Shown piece after piece: positions 33,908 through 42,018 of a stretch of 64,000 nt of DNA. The position numbers and the translations under genes are program-made. Source of the stretch: Rhodobacter sp. CZR27 (GTDB lineage Bacteria; Pseudomonadota; Alphaproteobacteria; Rhodobacterales; Rhodobacteraceae); assembly GCF_002407205.1 (NCBI RefSeq), contig NZ_CP023549.1, forward strand, positions 661,001 to 725,000, written 5' to 3'. Within the stretch, counting starts at the first letter, position 1. Each line of letters opens with the position of its first letter. The notes under the pieces were generated by a model, which worked only from the letters and a program-made list of their open reading frames with translations, ran no database searches and was not told where the DNA came from.

Positions 33908-35944
33908 ATGTCGAACGACCCGCTTCTCCAGCCCTTTCGGCTCAAGCACCTGACGCTGAAGAACCGCATCATGATCACCAGCCACGAGCCGGCCTATCCC
34001 GAGGACGGGATGCCGAAGGAGCGGTATCGCGCCTATCACGTGGAGCGGGCGAAGGCGGGCGTGGCGCTGACCATGACGGCGGGCTCGGCCTCGGTTGCGC
34101 GCGACAGCCCGCCGGTCTTCAACAACATCCTCGCCTGGAAGGACGAGGTAGTGGGCTGGATGAAGCAGCTGGTGGACGAATGCCACGACCACGGCGCCGC
34201 GGTGATGATCCAGCTGACGCATCTCGGCCGCCGCACCCGCTGGGACAAGGCGGACTGGCTGCCGGTGGTGGCGCCCAGCCACGAGCGCGAGGCCGCCCAC
34301 CGCGCCTTTCCGAAGCGGCTGGAGGACTGGGACATCGCCCGCATCATCGAGGATTTCGCCGATGCGGCCGAACGGATGAAGGCGGCCGGTGTCGACGGGA
34401 TCGAGCTGGAAGCCTACGGCCATCTGCTCGAGCAGTTCTGGTCGCCGCTGACGAATGACCTGGAGGCGCCCTGGGGCGGCAGTCTCGACAACCGCCTGCG
34501 CTTCACCTTCGACGTGCTGCGCGCCATCCGGCAGCGCTGCGGCGAGGAGTTCATCGTGGGCCTGCGCTATACCGGCGACCAGGACCTGCCCGGCGGCATG
34601 ACGAAGGCCGAGGGGATGGAGGTCTCGCAGAAGCTGAAGGCAAGCGGCCTCGTCGATTTCCTGAACGTGGTGAAGGGCCATATCGACACCGACCCCGGCC
34701 TCACCGACCTGATCCCGATCCAGGGCATGCGCAGCGCGCCGCATCTCGACTTCGCGGGCGAAATCCGCGCGGCGACCAACTTCCCGACCTTCCACGCCGC
34801 GCGCATCCCGGACGTGGCGACCGCCCGCCACGCGATTGCCAGCGGCAAGCTCGACATGGTGGGGATGACGCGGGCGCACATGGCCGACCCGCATCTGGTG
34901 CGCAAGGTGATCGAGGGGCGCGAGGACGACATCCGTCCCTGCGTCGGCGCGAACTACTGCCTCGACCGGATCTATCAGGGCGGCATGGCCTTCTGCCTGC
35001 ACAATGCCGCCACCGGGCGCGAGGAGACGATGCCCCAGACGATCCCGGCCGCGCCGTCGCGCAAGCGAATCACCATCGTGGGCGCCGGTCCGGCGGGCAT
35101 GGAGGCCGCCCGCGTCGCCGCCGAGCGCGGCCATGAGGTGACGGTGTTCGAGGCCGCCGACCAGCCCGGCGGCCAGATCTGCCTGACCGCCCTGCAGGAG
35201 CGGCGGCGCGAGATGATCTCCATCATCGACTGGCGCATGGCGCAGTGCGAGAAGCGCGGCGTTCGCTTCCATTTCAACACCTTCGCCGATGCCGGGGCGG
35301 TGCTCGCCACCCGGCCCGACGAGGTCATCGTGGCGACGGGCGGCCTGCCACACACCGATGTCCTTGTGGAAGGCAACGACCTCGTCCATTCGGCATGGGA
35401 CATCCTCTCGGGCGATGTGAAGCCGGGCACGAACGTGCTGATCTTCGACGACGCGGGCGATCATGCGGCCCTTCAGGCGGCCGACGTGATCTCGGCCACC
35501 GGTGCCGCGGTCGAGATCGTGACGCCCGACCGCAGCTTCTCGCCCGAGATCATGGCGATGAACCTCGTGCCCTACATGCGCGCGTTGCAGGGGCGGAACA
35601 CCACCTTCACCGTGACGTGGCGGCTGATGTCCGTGGTGCGCGAGGGCAACCAGCTGCGCGCGACGCTTGGCAGCGACTACGGCGGCGTGCGCCGCGACCG
35701 GCTGGTCGATCAGGTCATCGTCAACCACGGAACGCGGCCGCTGGACGAACTGTATTTCGAGCTGAAGCCGCAGTCGTCGAACCTCGGCGAGGTGGATTAT
35801 GACGCGCTGACCACCGGCGGACGGCAGGAGGTGACCCGCAACCCCGAGGGCCGCTTCCGCCTGTTCCGCATCGGCGATGCGGTGGCCGCGCGCAACACCC
35901 ACGCCGCGATCTACGATGCCCTTCGTCTGGTGAAGGATCTCTGA
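33908..35944 (+). CDS. dgcA: NADH:flavin oxidoreductase of the dimethylglycine/N-methylproline demethylase group
   Basis: 678 residues. Residues about 1-370 form an Old Yellow Enzyme-type FMN barrel (LKNRIMITSHEPAYPEDGMP; MIQLTHLGRRT; GVDGIELEAYGHLLEQFWSP). Residues about 385-678 are a FAD/NAD domain (RITIVGAGPAGMEAARVAAERGHEVTVFEAADQPGGQ). This is the trimethylamine dehydrogenase architecture seen in DgcA, which demethylates dimethylglycine, and in the stachydrine pathway N-methylproline demethylase. The iron-sulfur segment reads C345-VGA-NY-C351 ... C363, so Ala348 stands where a cluster cysteine is usual. The nearby gbcAB product, dimethylglycine, favours DgcA. Confidence 0.82.
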   Translation: MSNDPLLQPFRLKHLTLKNRIMITSHEPAYPEDGMPKERYRAYHVERAKAGVALTMTAGSASVARDSPPVFNNILAWKDEVVGWMKQLVDECHDHGAAVMIQLTHLGRRTRWDKADWLPVVAPSHEREAAHRAFPKRLEDWDIARIIEDFADAAERMKAAGVDGIELEAYGHLLEQFWSPLTNDLEAPWGGSLDNRLRFTFDVLRAIRQRCGEEFIVGLRYTGDQDLPGGMTKAEGMEVSQKLKASGLVDFLNVVKGHIDTDPGLTDLIPIQGMRSAPHLDFAGEIRAATNFPTFHAARIPDVATARHAIASGKLDMVGMTRAHMADPHLVRKVIEGREDDIRPCVGANYCLDRIYQGGMAFCLHNAATGREETMPQTIPAAPSRKRITIVGAGPAGMEAARVAAERGHEVTVFEAADQPGGQICLTALQERRREMISIIDWRMAQCEKRGVRFHFNTFADAGAVLATRPDEVIVATGGLPHTDVLVEGNDLVHSAWDILSGDVKPGTNVLIFDDAGDHAALQAADVISATGAAVEIVTPDRSFSPEIMAMNLVPYMRALQGRNTTFTVTWRLMSVVREGNQLRATLGSDYGGVRRDRLVDQVIVNHGTRPLDELYFELKPQSSNLGEVDYDALTTGGRQEVTRNPEGRFRLFRIGDAVAARNTHAAIYDALRLVKDL

Positions 35945-35957
35945 TCCGAAGCCGGGC

Positions 35958-35985
35958 GGCATCTTCCCCCGCCGGGGAAGATGCC
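35958..35985 (+). terminator. Terminator hairpin after dgcA
   Basis: GGCATCTTCCCC (35958-35969) and GGGGAAGATGCC (35974-35985) make a perfect 12-bp stem with a 4-nt loop, 13 bp past the stop codon. No T-run. Confidence 0.75.
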
Positions 35986-36184
35986 GTGGCGGTCGGGCGG
36001 CGGTTACGACCGTCGCCCGGCCCCATGTCACGGGGTCGCCCGTCCGCAGGATGGCCCGATGGGGAACTTCCCCGTCCGCGCGGCATTCCGGATGCGCAGC
36101 GGCGCGCGGGTGCATCCTCCCTGTTCGCAAATCGCCCTGCGGCCGCTACATTGTTGGCGGATCCGGACCCAAGGGACATGCGCG

Positions 36185-37384
36185 ATGAACCTCTGCTGCA
36201 GATCTGCCCTTCTCGCCCTCTGCTTCCCCGTCGCCCTGTGGGCACAGGAGAACCCGCCCGATCCCAGGGCCAGCGACCTTCTGCGGCACCTGCGGGACGA
36301 ACTGCCCGCCATCCGGGACACGCTTCGGGATCGCGATGCGGCGCCGGACCGTTCGTGGTTCGGCGGCAAGGGCTCGTTCCAGGACGACATCGACGGCTAT
36401 CTCGACGAGGCGCTTGACCTTGTCCTGCCCCGGACCTACCGCGCCGCCCGCGACAGGCTGACCGGGATCGACCGCCTGATCGTCGAGAAGCAGAAGGCGC
36501 AGGCCGCCCTGAAGCTCGACATGACCCTTGCGCCCGAGGCCGCCGCCGCGCCCCCCGCCGAGGAGGCCGGGCCGCTCGACGGCATCGGCCGGCTTTTCAC
36601 CGGAGAGGAGAAGGGCCCCGCGACGCGCGAGGATCTGGCGCAGGAGATTGCCGCGCTGGAAGCGGAAATCGCCGCGCTGCGGGCGGAACGGCAGCAGGTG
36701 ATCGACGGCTTCCGCCGCACCCTGGCCGAGAGCTACCAGCTTCAGCTCGACGGCCGGCAGGCCGAGGCGCTGCTCTATCAGGTCAATGGCGGCGATCTGG
36801 TCGATGCCGTGGCGGTCGCCTCGATCCTCACCGATCTCGAGGGTCAACTGCGCGGCATCCTTGCCGATGCCTCCGCCACCGTGCCCGAGGTGCGCGAGCA
36901 GTATCTCGGCGTGGCGGTGCTGACCCGGATGATCATCGCCCGCCTGCAGGCTCAGCACCTGCAGCACTATGACGACCGCTATCTGCCGGCGCTCGACGAG
37001 CTGAAGGCCGAGAACCGCCGCATCCGGCAGGAGAGCGAGAAGGTCCTGGCCGAGGCCGGCACACCCGACCATCGTGCCGCGGTCGAGGCCAACATCCGCA
37101 TCCTCGACCAGGTGGAAGGAGCGATCGACCTTTATCGCAACGTGCTGGTGGAGCGGCGCGACAAGACCGCCATCGCGCTCAGGGCCGCCGAGCAGGATGC
37201 GCGCGTGGCGATGAACACGCTCAACACCTTTTCCGTGGCGATGAACTTCGATGCCGTCGTCACCGGCTCGATCCGCGAGTTCGCGGCCCTGTCGGAACTG
37301 ACGGCGCCGGACCTGCTGCCGCTGGACGACAGCCAGATGTATCAGCAGTTCCTCGACATCTCGCGCCAGCTGCCGGGGAGTTGA
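36185..37384 (+). CDS. Exported coiled-coil protein of unknown function at the T6SS border
   Basis: 399 residues with a signal peptide (CCRSALLALCFPVALWAQ). The rest is mostly helical with coiled-coil segments (DLAQEIAALEAEIAALRAERQQVIDGFRRTL, and DELKAENRRIRQESEKVLAEAG). No enzymatic motif was found. It faces the leftward T6SS accessory genes convergently, so its membership in that locus is uncertain. ATG 36185 is set by the signal peptide; a longer frame to 35981 has no leader. Confidence 0.65.
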   Translation: MNLCCRSALLALCFPVALWAQENPPDPRASDLLRHLRDELPAIRDTLRDRDAAPDRSWFGGKGSFQDDIDGYLDEALDLVLPRTYRAARDRLTGIDRLIVEKQKAQAALKLDMTLAPEAAAAPPAEEAGPLDGIGRLFTGEEKGPATREDLAQEIAALEAEIAALRAERQQVIDGFRRTLAESYQLQLDGRQAEALLYQVNGGDLVDAVAVASILTDLEGQLRGILADASATVPEVREQYLGVAVLTRMIIARLQAQHLQHYDDRYLPALDELKAENRRIRQESEKVLAEAGTPDHRAAVEANIRILDQVEGAIDLYRNVLVERRDKTAIALRAAEQDARVAMNTLNTFSVAMNFDAVVTGSIREFAALSELTAPDLLPLDDSQMYQQFLDISRQLPGS

Positions 37385-37533
37385 AGCGGCGTCCGGTGAT
37401 CCCGTGACCATGGCGAGCGCACCCGGACCGGCGCGGCTGCAGCGGGCGGGGATAAGACCGACCGGCGGCCGGGCGGGCTTTTGCAGATCCCGCACCCGGC
37501 TGCCGCAGGCATGAAGGGCGCGGGGATCGCCGG

Positions 37534-38196
37534 TCAGAACCGGGCAAGGAACGGGTTCTCGGGGTCGATCCGCGCCACTGCCCGCGCGAACTCCGCGGCG
37601 GCGTCCTGCGGAAGGTAGGGGCGGTCGAGGTCGAAGGCCGTCATCGGGACCGGCTCCCCATAATCCGGCGGTGCGAGGGGTGCGGGGGCCGCGGGCGTGC
37701 GGCGTGGATGGGCGGCCTCCATCCGCGCAACGGCCCCCTCGAACCAGCGCAGGAAGGCGTCGTCCGGATCGAGCACATGGCGGCACAGGTTGAACATGTA
37801 GCAGACGCGGACGGCCGGCTCGGGGTCGTCGGCAAGGCAATAGAGCGCATCCACCGCGATGGTGATCATCAGCGCCTGCGGCCCGCGCACCGGCCCGCGC
37901 CGGTCCTCCTCGTCGATCTCGAAATACTCGTAAAGCGGCGCGTCGTAGCTGCTGGCCGAGGCCACGTCCAGAAAGGCCTCGGCCTCGCCCCCGGGGTCCA
38001 GCCGGGCGAAGCGCTCGGCGATCCAGTAGCCGCAGGCGCAGACCAGCGCGTGGTTCGCGTTCGGCGTCAGCCGGACGAGGCGCTGAAGCTGCGCGGGGTC
38101 GCAGTCGGCGTAATAGGGCGTGATGTCCCACTCATCCCAAGCCATCCGAGGCGGGCCGCGGTCAAAGGGCGCCTCGCGGGCGAAGCGGGGGATCAT
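37534..38196 (-). CDS. Hypothetical protein, tandem paralogue B; candidate immunity protein
   Basis: 220 residues, no signal peptide. It is a diverged paralogue of the gene just upstream. NLCRHVL..FLRWFEGAVARMEAAHP aligns with HLVRHIL..FDRWLEEVVARVDAVAP, and both end with an RP(Y/F)xP...A...P(E/Q)(N/D)xxL block. ATG 38196 overlaps the upstream stop (ATGA), so the pair is translationally coupled. Tandem immunity-like copies behind a PAAR-type effector are common; here the DUF4150-deaminase gene lies upstream on the same strand. Family not recognised. Confidence 0.7.
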   Translation of the reverse strand: MIPRFAREAPFDRGPPRMAWDEWDITPYYADCDPAQLQRLVRLTPNANHALVCACGYWIAERFARLDPGGEAEAFLDVASASSYDAPLYEYFEIDEEDRRGPVRGPQALMITIAVDALYCLADDPEPAVRVCYMFNLCRHVLDPDDAFLRWFEGAVARMEAAHPRRTPAAPAPLAPPDYGEPVPMTAFDLDRPYLPQDAAAEFARAVARIDPENPFLARF

Positions 38197-38939
38197 TCCC
38201 CGGCCTCCAGTGCCCGGATCGCCTCGGGCGAGCGGAGGTAACGGTTGTCCTGCGGCCGGACGCTTGCCGCGAACGCCAGCGCGCGTCCGGTGCGGCCCTC
38301 GGGCGCGAAGGGCCGGGTGGTGTCGAGGATGTCGGGCGGCAGCGGTTCGCCCCGATGCGGCGCCGCAAGGGCTTCCAGCTCGCCCGGCAGGGCGAATTCG
38401 TCGATCTCGCCGGATGTCGCGGGCTTCGGCGCCACGGCATCCACCCGGGCCACGACCTCCTCGAGCCAGCGGTCGAACTCGGGCAGCCGGGTCGCGGGTA
38501 GGATGTGGCGCACCAGATGCACGAGATGCGACAGGTCCATCACCGGCTGCGAGCGCAGCGGCCACCACTCCTCCATGTCGAGCGCCCGGCGCAGGTGGAT
38601 GTTCAGCCCCACCATCGCCGCCAGCGCCGGCGGCCCCTCGGGCACCCGCGCCATGGGGCCGGCCTGCACGTCCACGGCCCAGCGGTTCGTCTGGCCGACA
38701 AAGCCCGCCTCGGCCAGTTCCAGATTGTGCCGCCCCTCGGCGTGGGGAAGCAGCCGCCGCACCCCCCAGAACCCCACCCCGGAGCAGAGCGTCTGCACCC
38801 CGCAGGTGGTCTTGTTGCCCAGCCAGCGGATCAGCGGCGTCACCTCGTCCAGAGGGCCGATGTGGTATTCTATCCCCTTCCACGCGAAGTCGGGCGGGGG
38901 ATCGCCGAGGCCGGCAGGGATATACGGCGTCTCGATCAT
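38193..38939 (-). CDS. Hypothetical protein, tandem paralogue A; candidate immunity protein
   Basis: 248 residues, cytosolic. The body includes WLGNKTTCGVQTLCSGVGFWGVRRLLPHAEG and the helical segment DLSHLVHLVRHILPATRLPEFDRWLEEVVARVDAVAP shared with the next gene. It starts 11 bp after the end of the DUF4150-deaminase gene and continues the same operon. The position straight after a T6SS cargo gene is where immunity genes normally sit. No catalytic motif and no known family were identified. Confidence 0.7.
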   Translation of the reverse strand: MIETPYIPAGLGDPPPDFAWKGIEYHIGPLDEVTPLIRWLGNKTTCGVQTLCSGVGFWGVRRLLPHAEGRHNLELAEAGFVGQTNRWAVDVQAGPMARVPEGPPALAAMVGLNIHLRRALDMEEWWPLRSQPVMDLSHLVHLVRHILPATRLPEFDRWLEEVVARVDAVAPKPATSGEIDEFALPGELEALAAPHRGEPLPPDILDTTRPFAPEGRTGRALAFAASVRPQDNRYLRSPEAIRALEAGE

Positions 38940-38949
38940 CGCGGGCCTC

Positions 38950-39945
38950 CTAGGGGCATTTCGGCGCGCGGGCGCGGTTGTTCTCGTCGCAGACCTTGAT
39001 CGTCATGCATTCGCTGGCCGCGCAGATCAGGTCCTTGCAGTTCGAGCAGGGCGACTGGCGACTGGCGCCCGCCGCCGGTCCCCCCGGCCAGTCGATCCCG
39101 AGGATCAGCGTGCCGCCGCCTGCCGGATTGGCGCGGAAGATGTCCTCGATGATCCGCGCCTCGGTGTGGCTGGTGTGCGGGCGCTGGAAGCCGCTCTTGT
39201 AGGTATGCCCGCCGCAGGCCGCGGAATTGACCTGATGCTGGTTCGGGGGCTTGCGCCGGCGCTTCTGCTTCTCGGCCGAAGTCATGCCGCGGGCGAAGCC
39301 CGACCGGAAGAGCGTCGCCAGCGCCCGCGAGCACGCCCGGATGATCTGCGGCGGGCCCGAGGGCGGGGTGTATTGCGCCGTCGTGACGGTCGCGTTGCCG
39401 TCGAGCCGCCCGGCCTCCTGCGTGGCCTTGGAGGAACTTTGCCGCATGCTGGCGCGGGTGGACTGGTTCGACTTCTTCAGCCCGGCGCAGACGCTCGTGG
39501 CCTCGGCCACCGCGGCCTCGGCCTTGGCCTGACTGAAGCCGAGCGAGGTGTTGCCCGGGTTCATGTCGTTCTGGATCGTCATGTCCATGAACCGTTCGGC
39601 GCCGCTTTTCTCGAACAGGACGTCGAACGAATAGGCGGCGAACTTCAGCGAGCCGGTGATCTTGTGGCTGACCACGCCCGCGCCGAAGCTGTTGGTGGCC
39701 GGCTGGTTGCCGTCGACCTTTGCGTATTTCGAGCCGTTCTTCTTGCCGACCTCCTTGCCGCCGATCCAGACCGTGCCGCTGCCGTCCGATGTGTCCGAGG
39801 CGGTGCCGGTGATCGGATAGGGCAGGGGGATCGGCCCGGCCGGCGGCGAGGGCGGCGACATGCAGACATCGGGGAAGGCCGCAATGGTCTTGTTCGGGGT
39901 GGCCTTGCCAGAGACTTCGCGGCCGTTGGCGAAGACGTTACTCAT
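38950..39945 (-). CDS. DUF4150 (PAAR-like) protein with C-terminal deaminase-fold domain; candidate T6SS effector
   Basis: 331 residues. The N-terminal about 130 residues are a DUF4150/PAAR-like domain (MSNVFANGREV, KTIAAFPDVCMSPPSPPAGPIPLPYPITGT, SFGAGVVSHKITGSLKFAAYSFDV), the type that caps VgrG spikes. After a linker, the last 75 residues carry HTE at 260-262 and PCSNC at 299-303, the HxE...PCxxC zinc and proton-shuttle signature of the deaminase superfamily, with a predicted strand (TLILGIDW) between. It overlaps the ketosynthase-like gene by 8 bp. Nucleic-acid or nucleotide deamination is inferred; the fold call rests on these motifs alone. Confidence 0.72.
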   Translation of the reverse strand: MSNVFANGREVSGKATPNKTIAAFPDVCMSPPSPPAGPIPLPYPITGTASDTSDGSGTVWIGGKEVGKKNGSKYAKVDGNQPATNSFGAGVVSHKITGSLKFAAYSFDVLFEKSGAERFMDMTIQNDMNPGNTSLGFSQAKAEAAVAEATSVCAGLKKSNQSTRASMRQSSSKATQEAGRLDGNATVTTAQYTPPSGPPQIIRACSRALATLFRSGFARGMTSAEKQKRRRKPPNQHQVNSAACGGHTYKSGFQRPHTSHTEARIIEDIFRANPAGGGTLILGIDWPGGPAAGASRQSPCSNCKDLICAASECMTIKVCDENNRARAPKCP

Positions 39946-41002
39946 CCTGCCATTCCCCCACCACGGCGGCGCGCCGCCCGTCATCCTCGCCGGCGGTGAA
40001 GATCACCCGCCCCGGCAGCCAGCCCGAGCGGCCGGCCTCCCATGCCCAGCCCATCGCCGCCGGCATCAGCGCCGCGCCGACCTCGCCGATGGTCTCGACC
40101 ACGTTCCAGTGTTCGACATGCCCGCGCGGCCGGCGCGAGCGGCCCTCGGGCGGGACGCGGTCCAGCCGCATCAGGGCCAGCGCATGTTCCTTGAACTTGA
40201 AATGCTCGCCGTTCTGGTCGCTCAGCAGGACGTTGATGTCGTGGAAGGGCATGCCCGCGGTCGCGAGCGCGGCGCGCATCGCGTCGGTCAGGCCCTCTCC
40301 GGTCACCGGATTGTCCTTGTCGCCGCCATCCCGGCTCCGCTCGAAGCCGAGGCCCATGCCGGTCAGCACGAGGCCCGGCCGGCGCCCGCGCGCCACGATG
40401 AGCGCGGCCGCCGCCTCGCCCGCGATGAAGCCGCTGGAGTTGACAGCCGACAACAGCCGGCCGCGGCGGTTGTAGGCCTCGACGATCGCCTGCCGCAGGA
40501 AGCTTTCGGCGCCCGCGACAATGGCGAGGGGCGAGGCGAGATCCGCGGCACGGGCGAAAAGCTGCGGCAGGGCGCAGCGCCCCGCAGGCAGGACGATGCT
40601 CCCGGGGGGCAGCGGCGATTCCAGCCGCTCGGCCAGCCCGTCGCGCAGGATGCGCTCCAGCGCCTCGGGCCGGCCGGGGCGGTCGGGCGGGGCGACGGCG
40701 AGCAGCACCGGCACCTCGGCCCCCCGCGGGCCGCCGGGAAGCGCGTCAATGGCCGCGCGGCAATCCTCGATCACCGGGGCGAGGAGGGCGGGCAGGAAGC
40801 TCGCCCCCTCCCACCATTGATGCGCGTGGACGCGGCAGGCGTTGAGCGGCGCGCCCGCCGTCGAATCCCACAGGTTGGCTTCGGCGGCGCCCGAGACGCC
40901 CGCCCGCATCGCCGCGACGCAGGACGGCCCGTCCGGTCCGGTCGCGGCCCAGATCGCATAGCCGGTGACCGTCAGGGCGGGCGAACGGCCGGCGCCGGTC
41001 AT
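39938..41002 (-). CDS. Ketosynthase/thiolase-fold-like protein of T6SS accessory cluster
   Basis: 354 residues resembling beta-ketoacyl synthases: LTVTGYAIWAATGPDG at the N-terminus and NSSGFIAGEAAAALIV, like the GEGAAAxVL loop. The nucleophile position reads VAGAESFL, with no cysteine where ACSS would be expected, and the His loops are not recognisable. It is therefore probably non-catalytic. Such genes are commonly found with DUF2169 and DUF4150 in proteobacterial T6SS loci, possibly as adaptors. ATG 41002 overlaps the DUF2169 stop. Confidence 0.65.
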   Translation of the reverse strand: MTGAGRSPALTVTGYAIWAATGPDGPSCVAAMRAGVSGAAEANLWDSTAGAPLNACRVHAHQWWEGASFLPALLAPVIEDCRAAIDALPGGPRGAEVPVLLAVAPPDRPGRPEALERILRDGLAERLESPLPPGSIVLPAGRCALPQLFARAADLASPLAIVAGAESFLRQAIVEAYNRRGRLLSAVNSSGFIAGEAAAALIVARGRRPGLVLTGMGLGFERSRDGGDKDNPVTGEGLTDAMRAALATAGMPFHDINVLLSDQNGEHFKFKEHALALMRLDRVPPEGRSRRPRGHVEHWNVVETIGEVGAALMPAAMGWAWEAGRSGWLPGRVIFTAGEDDGRRAAVVGEWQDE

Positions 41003-42009
41003 GGCGGCACCTCCTCGCGCCGGATCGCGATGCCTGCGATCTCGTGCAGGTCGCGCGCGGTCACGAAGCGGCTGCGCCAGGTGATGCAGAACCGGCGGCT
41101 CTCGGACAGGATGAGCAGCGTGTCGGGGTTGGCGATCTTGCGCGTGACGGGTCCCGCCTTCCGGCCGAACGTCACGAGGATGCGGTCATGCGGCAGGCGC
41201 GAGCGGATGCGTCCCTCGGCGCTGAAGCCCACGAGTTCCACCGGCTCGCCGCCCCTGGGATAGGGGATCTGCTGGTCGGGCGGGGCGGACTGGTGGAAGC
41301 GGTCGTCGAAGTCGTCGGGCAGGAACGGCATCCGGTGATCGAGCCACGCCTGGTCGTAGGTGCCGGCGAAGCGGCGGCGGGGCAGCCAGCCGCGACCCAG
41401 CGGGCCGAAGGCCATCGGCCGGTGTGGCCCGCTGCGGTCGCTGACGATCTGCCCGGCCTCGGCCGTCACCGGCAGCGCCGCCCCCTCGAGATCGGCGCTG
41501 TGGGGATAGTAGCCGAGGCCCACCGGGTTCTCCTCGCAGGTGGCGGCGCGGGTGGGGTCGTCCGGCTCGGGATCGGTGCCGCCCCAGGCCTCGTCATAGC
41601 CGATGGGCTGGCGCACGAAGGGCCGCGCGTCCGAGACTCGGTGCGCCAGCCCGTTCTTCAGCCAGATCCGCCGACCGTGAACCGAGATGACCTTGGACCA
41701 GCCGCCGACCCGCAGGCCGACCGTCAGGGAGAGCGCCGGCCGCTCGCCCGGCGTCACCGCGGGCCCGTGGCAGAGCACGTCGCAGAACGGCTTGAACGGC
41801 GCGAAGTCGTTCTCGAACAGCGGCGCGTCGGTGGCGGGATCGGGGCCGAAGACGTCCGACAGGATCAGCGGCTCCTGCCGCTCGGAGCGCGTGGGGTCGG
41901 GGGTCAGATCGAAGGTGCCCTTGATCGCCACGACCACCGTCTCGTGCCCGCTGCGGTCGAGGCCCATGGTGAAGAGCGCGGGGAAGGGGCTCTCGTTCTC
42001 GAACTGCAC
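40999..42009 (-). CDS. DUF2169-family T6SS accessory protein
   Basis: 336 residues of the DUF2169 family, recognised from the opening FENESPFPALFTMGLDRSGHETVVVAIKGTFDL, the DVLCHGPAVTPGERPALSLTVGLRVGGWSKVISVHGRRIW block and PFVRQPIGYDEAWGGTDP. DUF2169 proteins accompany PAAR/VgrG cargo and are proposed to load effectors. It is sandwiched between TIGR02270 and the ketosynthase-like gene with tight spacing, in line with a cargo-loading operon for the DUF4150 effector. Confidence 0.85.
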   Translation of the reverse strand: MQFENESPFPALFTMGLDRSGHETVVVAIKGTFDLTPDPTRSERQEPLILSDVFGPDPATDAPLFENDFAPFKPFCDVLCHGPAVTPGERPALSLTVGLRVGGWSKVISVHGRRIWLKNGLAHRVSDARPFVRQPIGYDEAWGGTDPEPDDPTRAATCEENPVGLGYYPHSADLEGAALPVTAEAGQIVSDRSGPHRPMAFGPLGRGWLPRRRFAGTYDQAWLDHRMPFLPDDFDDRFHQSAPPDQQIPYPRGGEPVELVGFSAEGRIRSRLPHDRILVTFGRKAGPVTRKIANPDTLLILSESRRFCITWRSRFVTARDLHEIAGIAIRREEVPP

Positions 42010-42018
42010 CGCCGCCTC

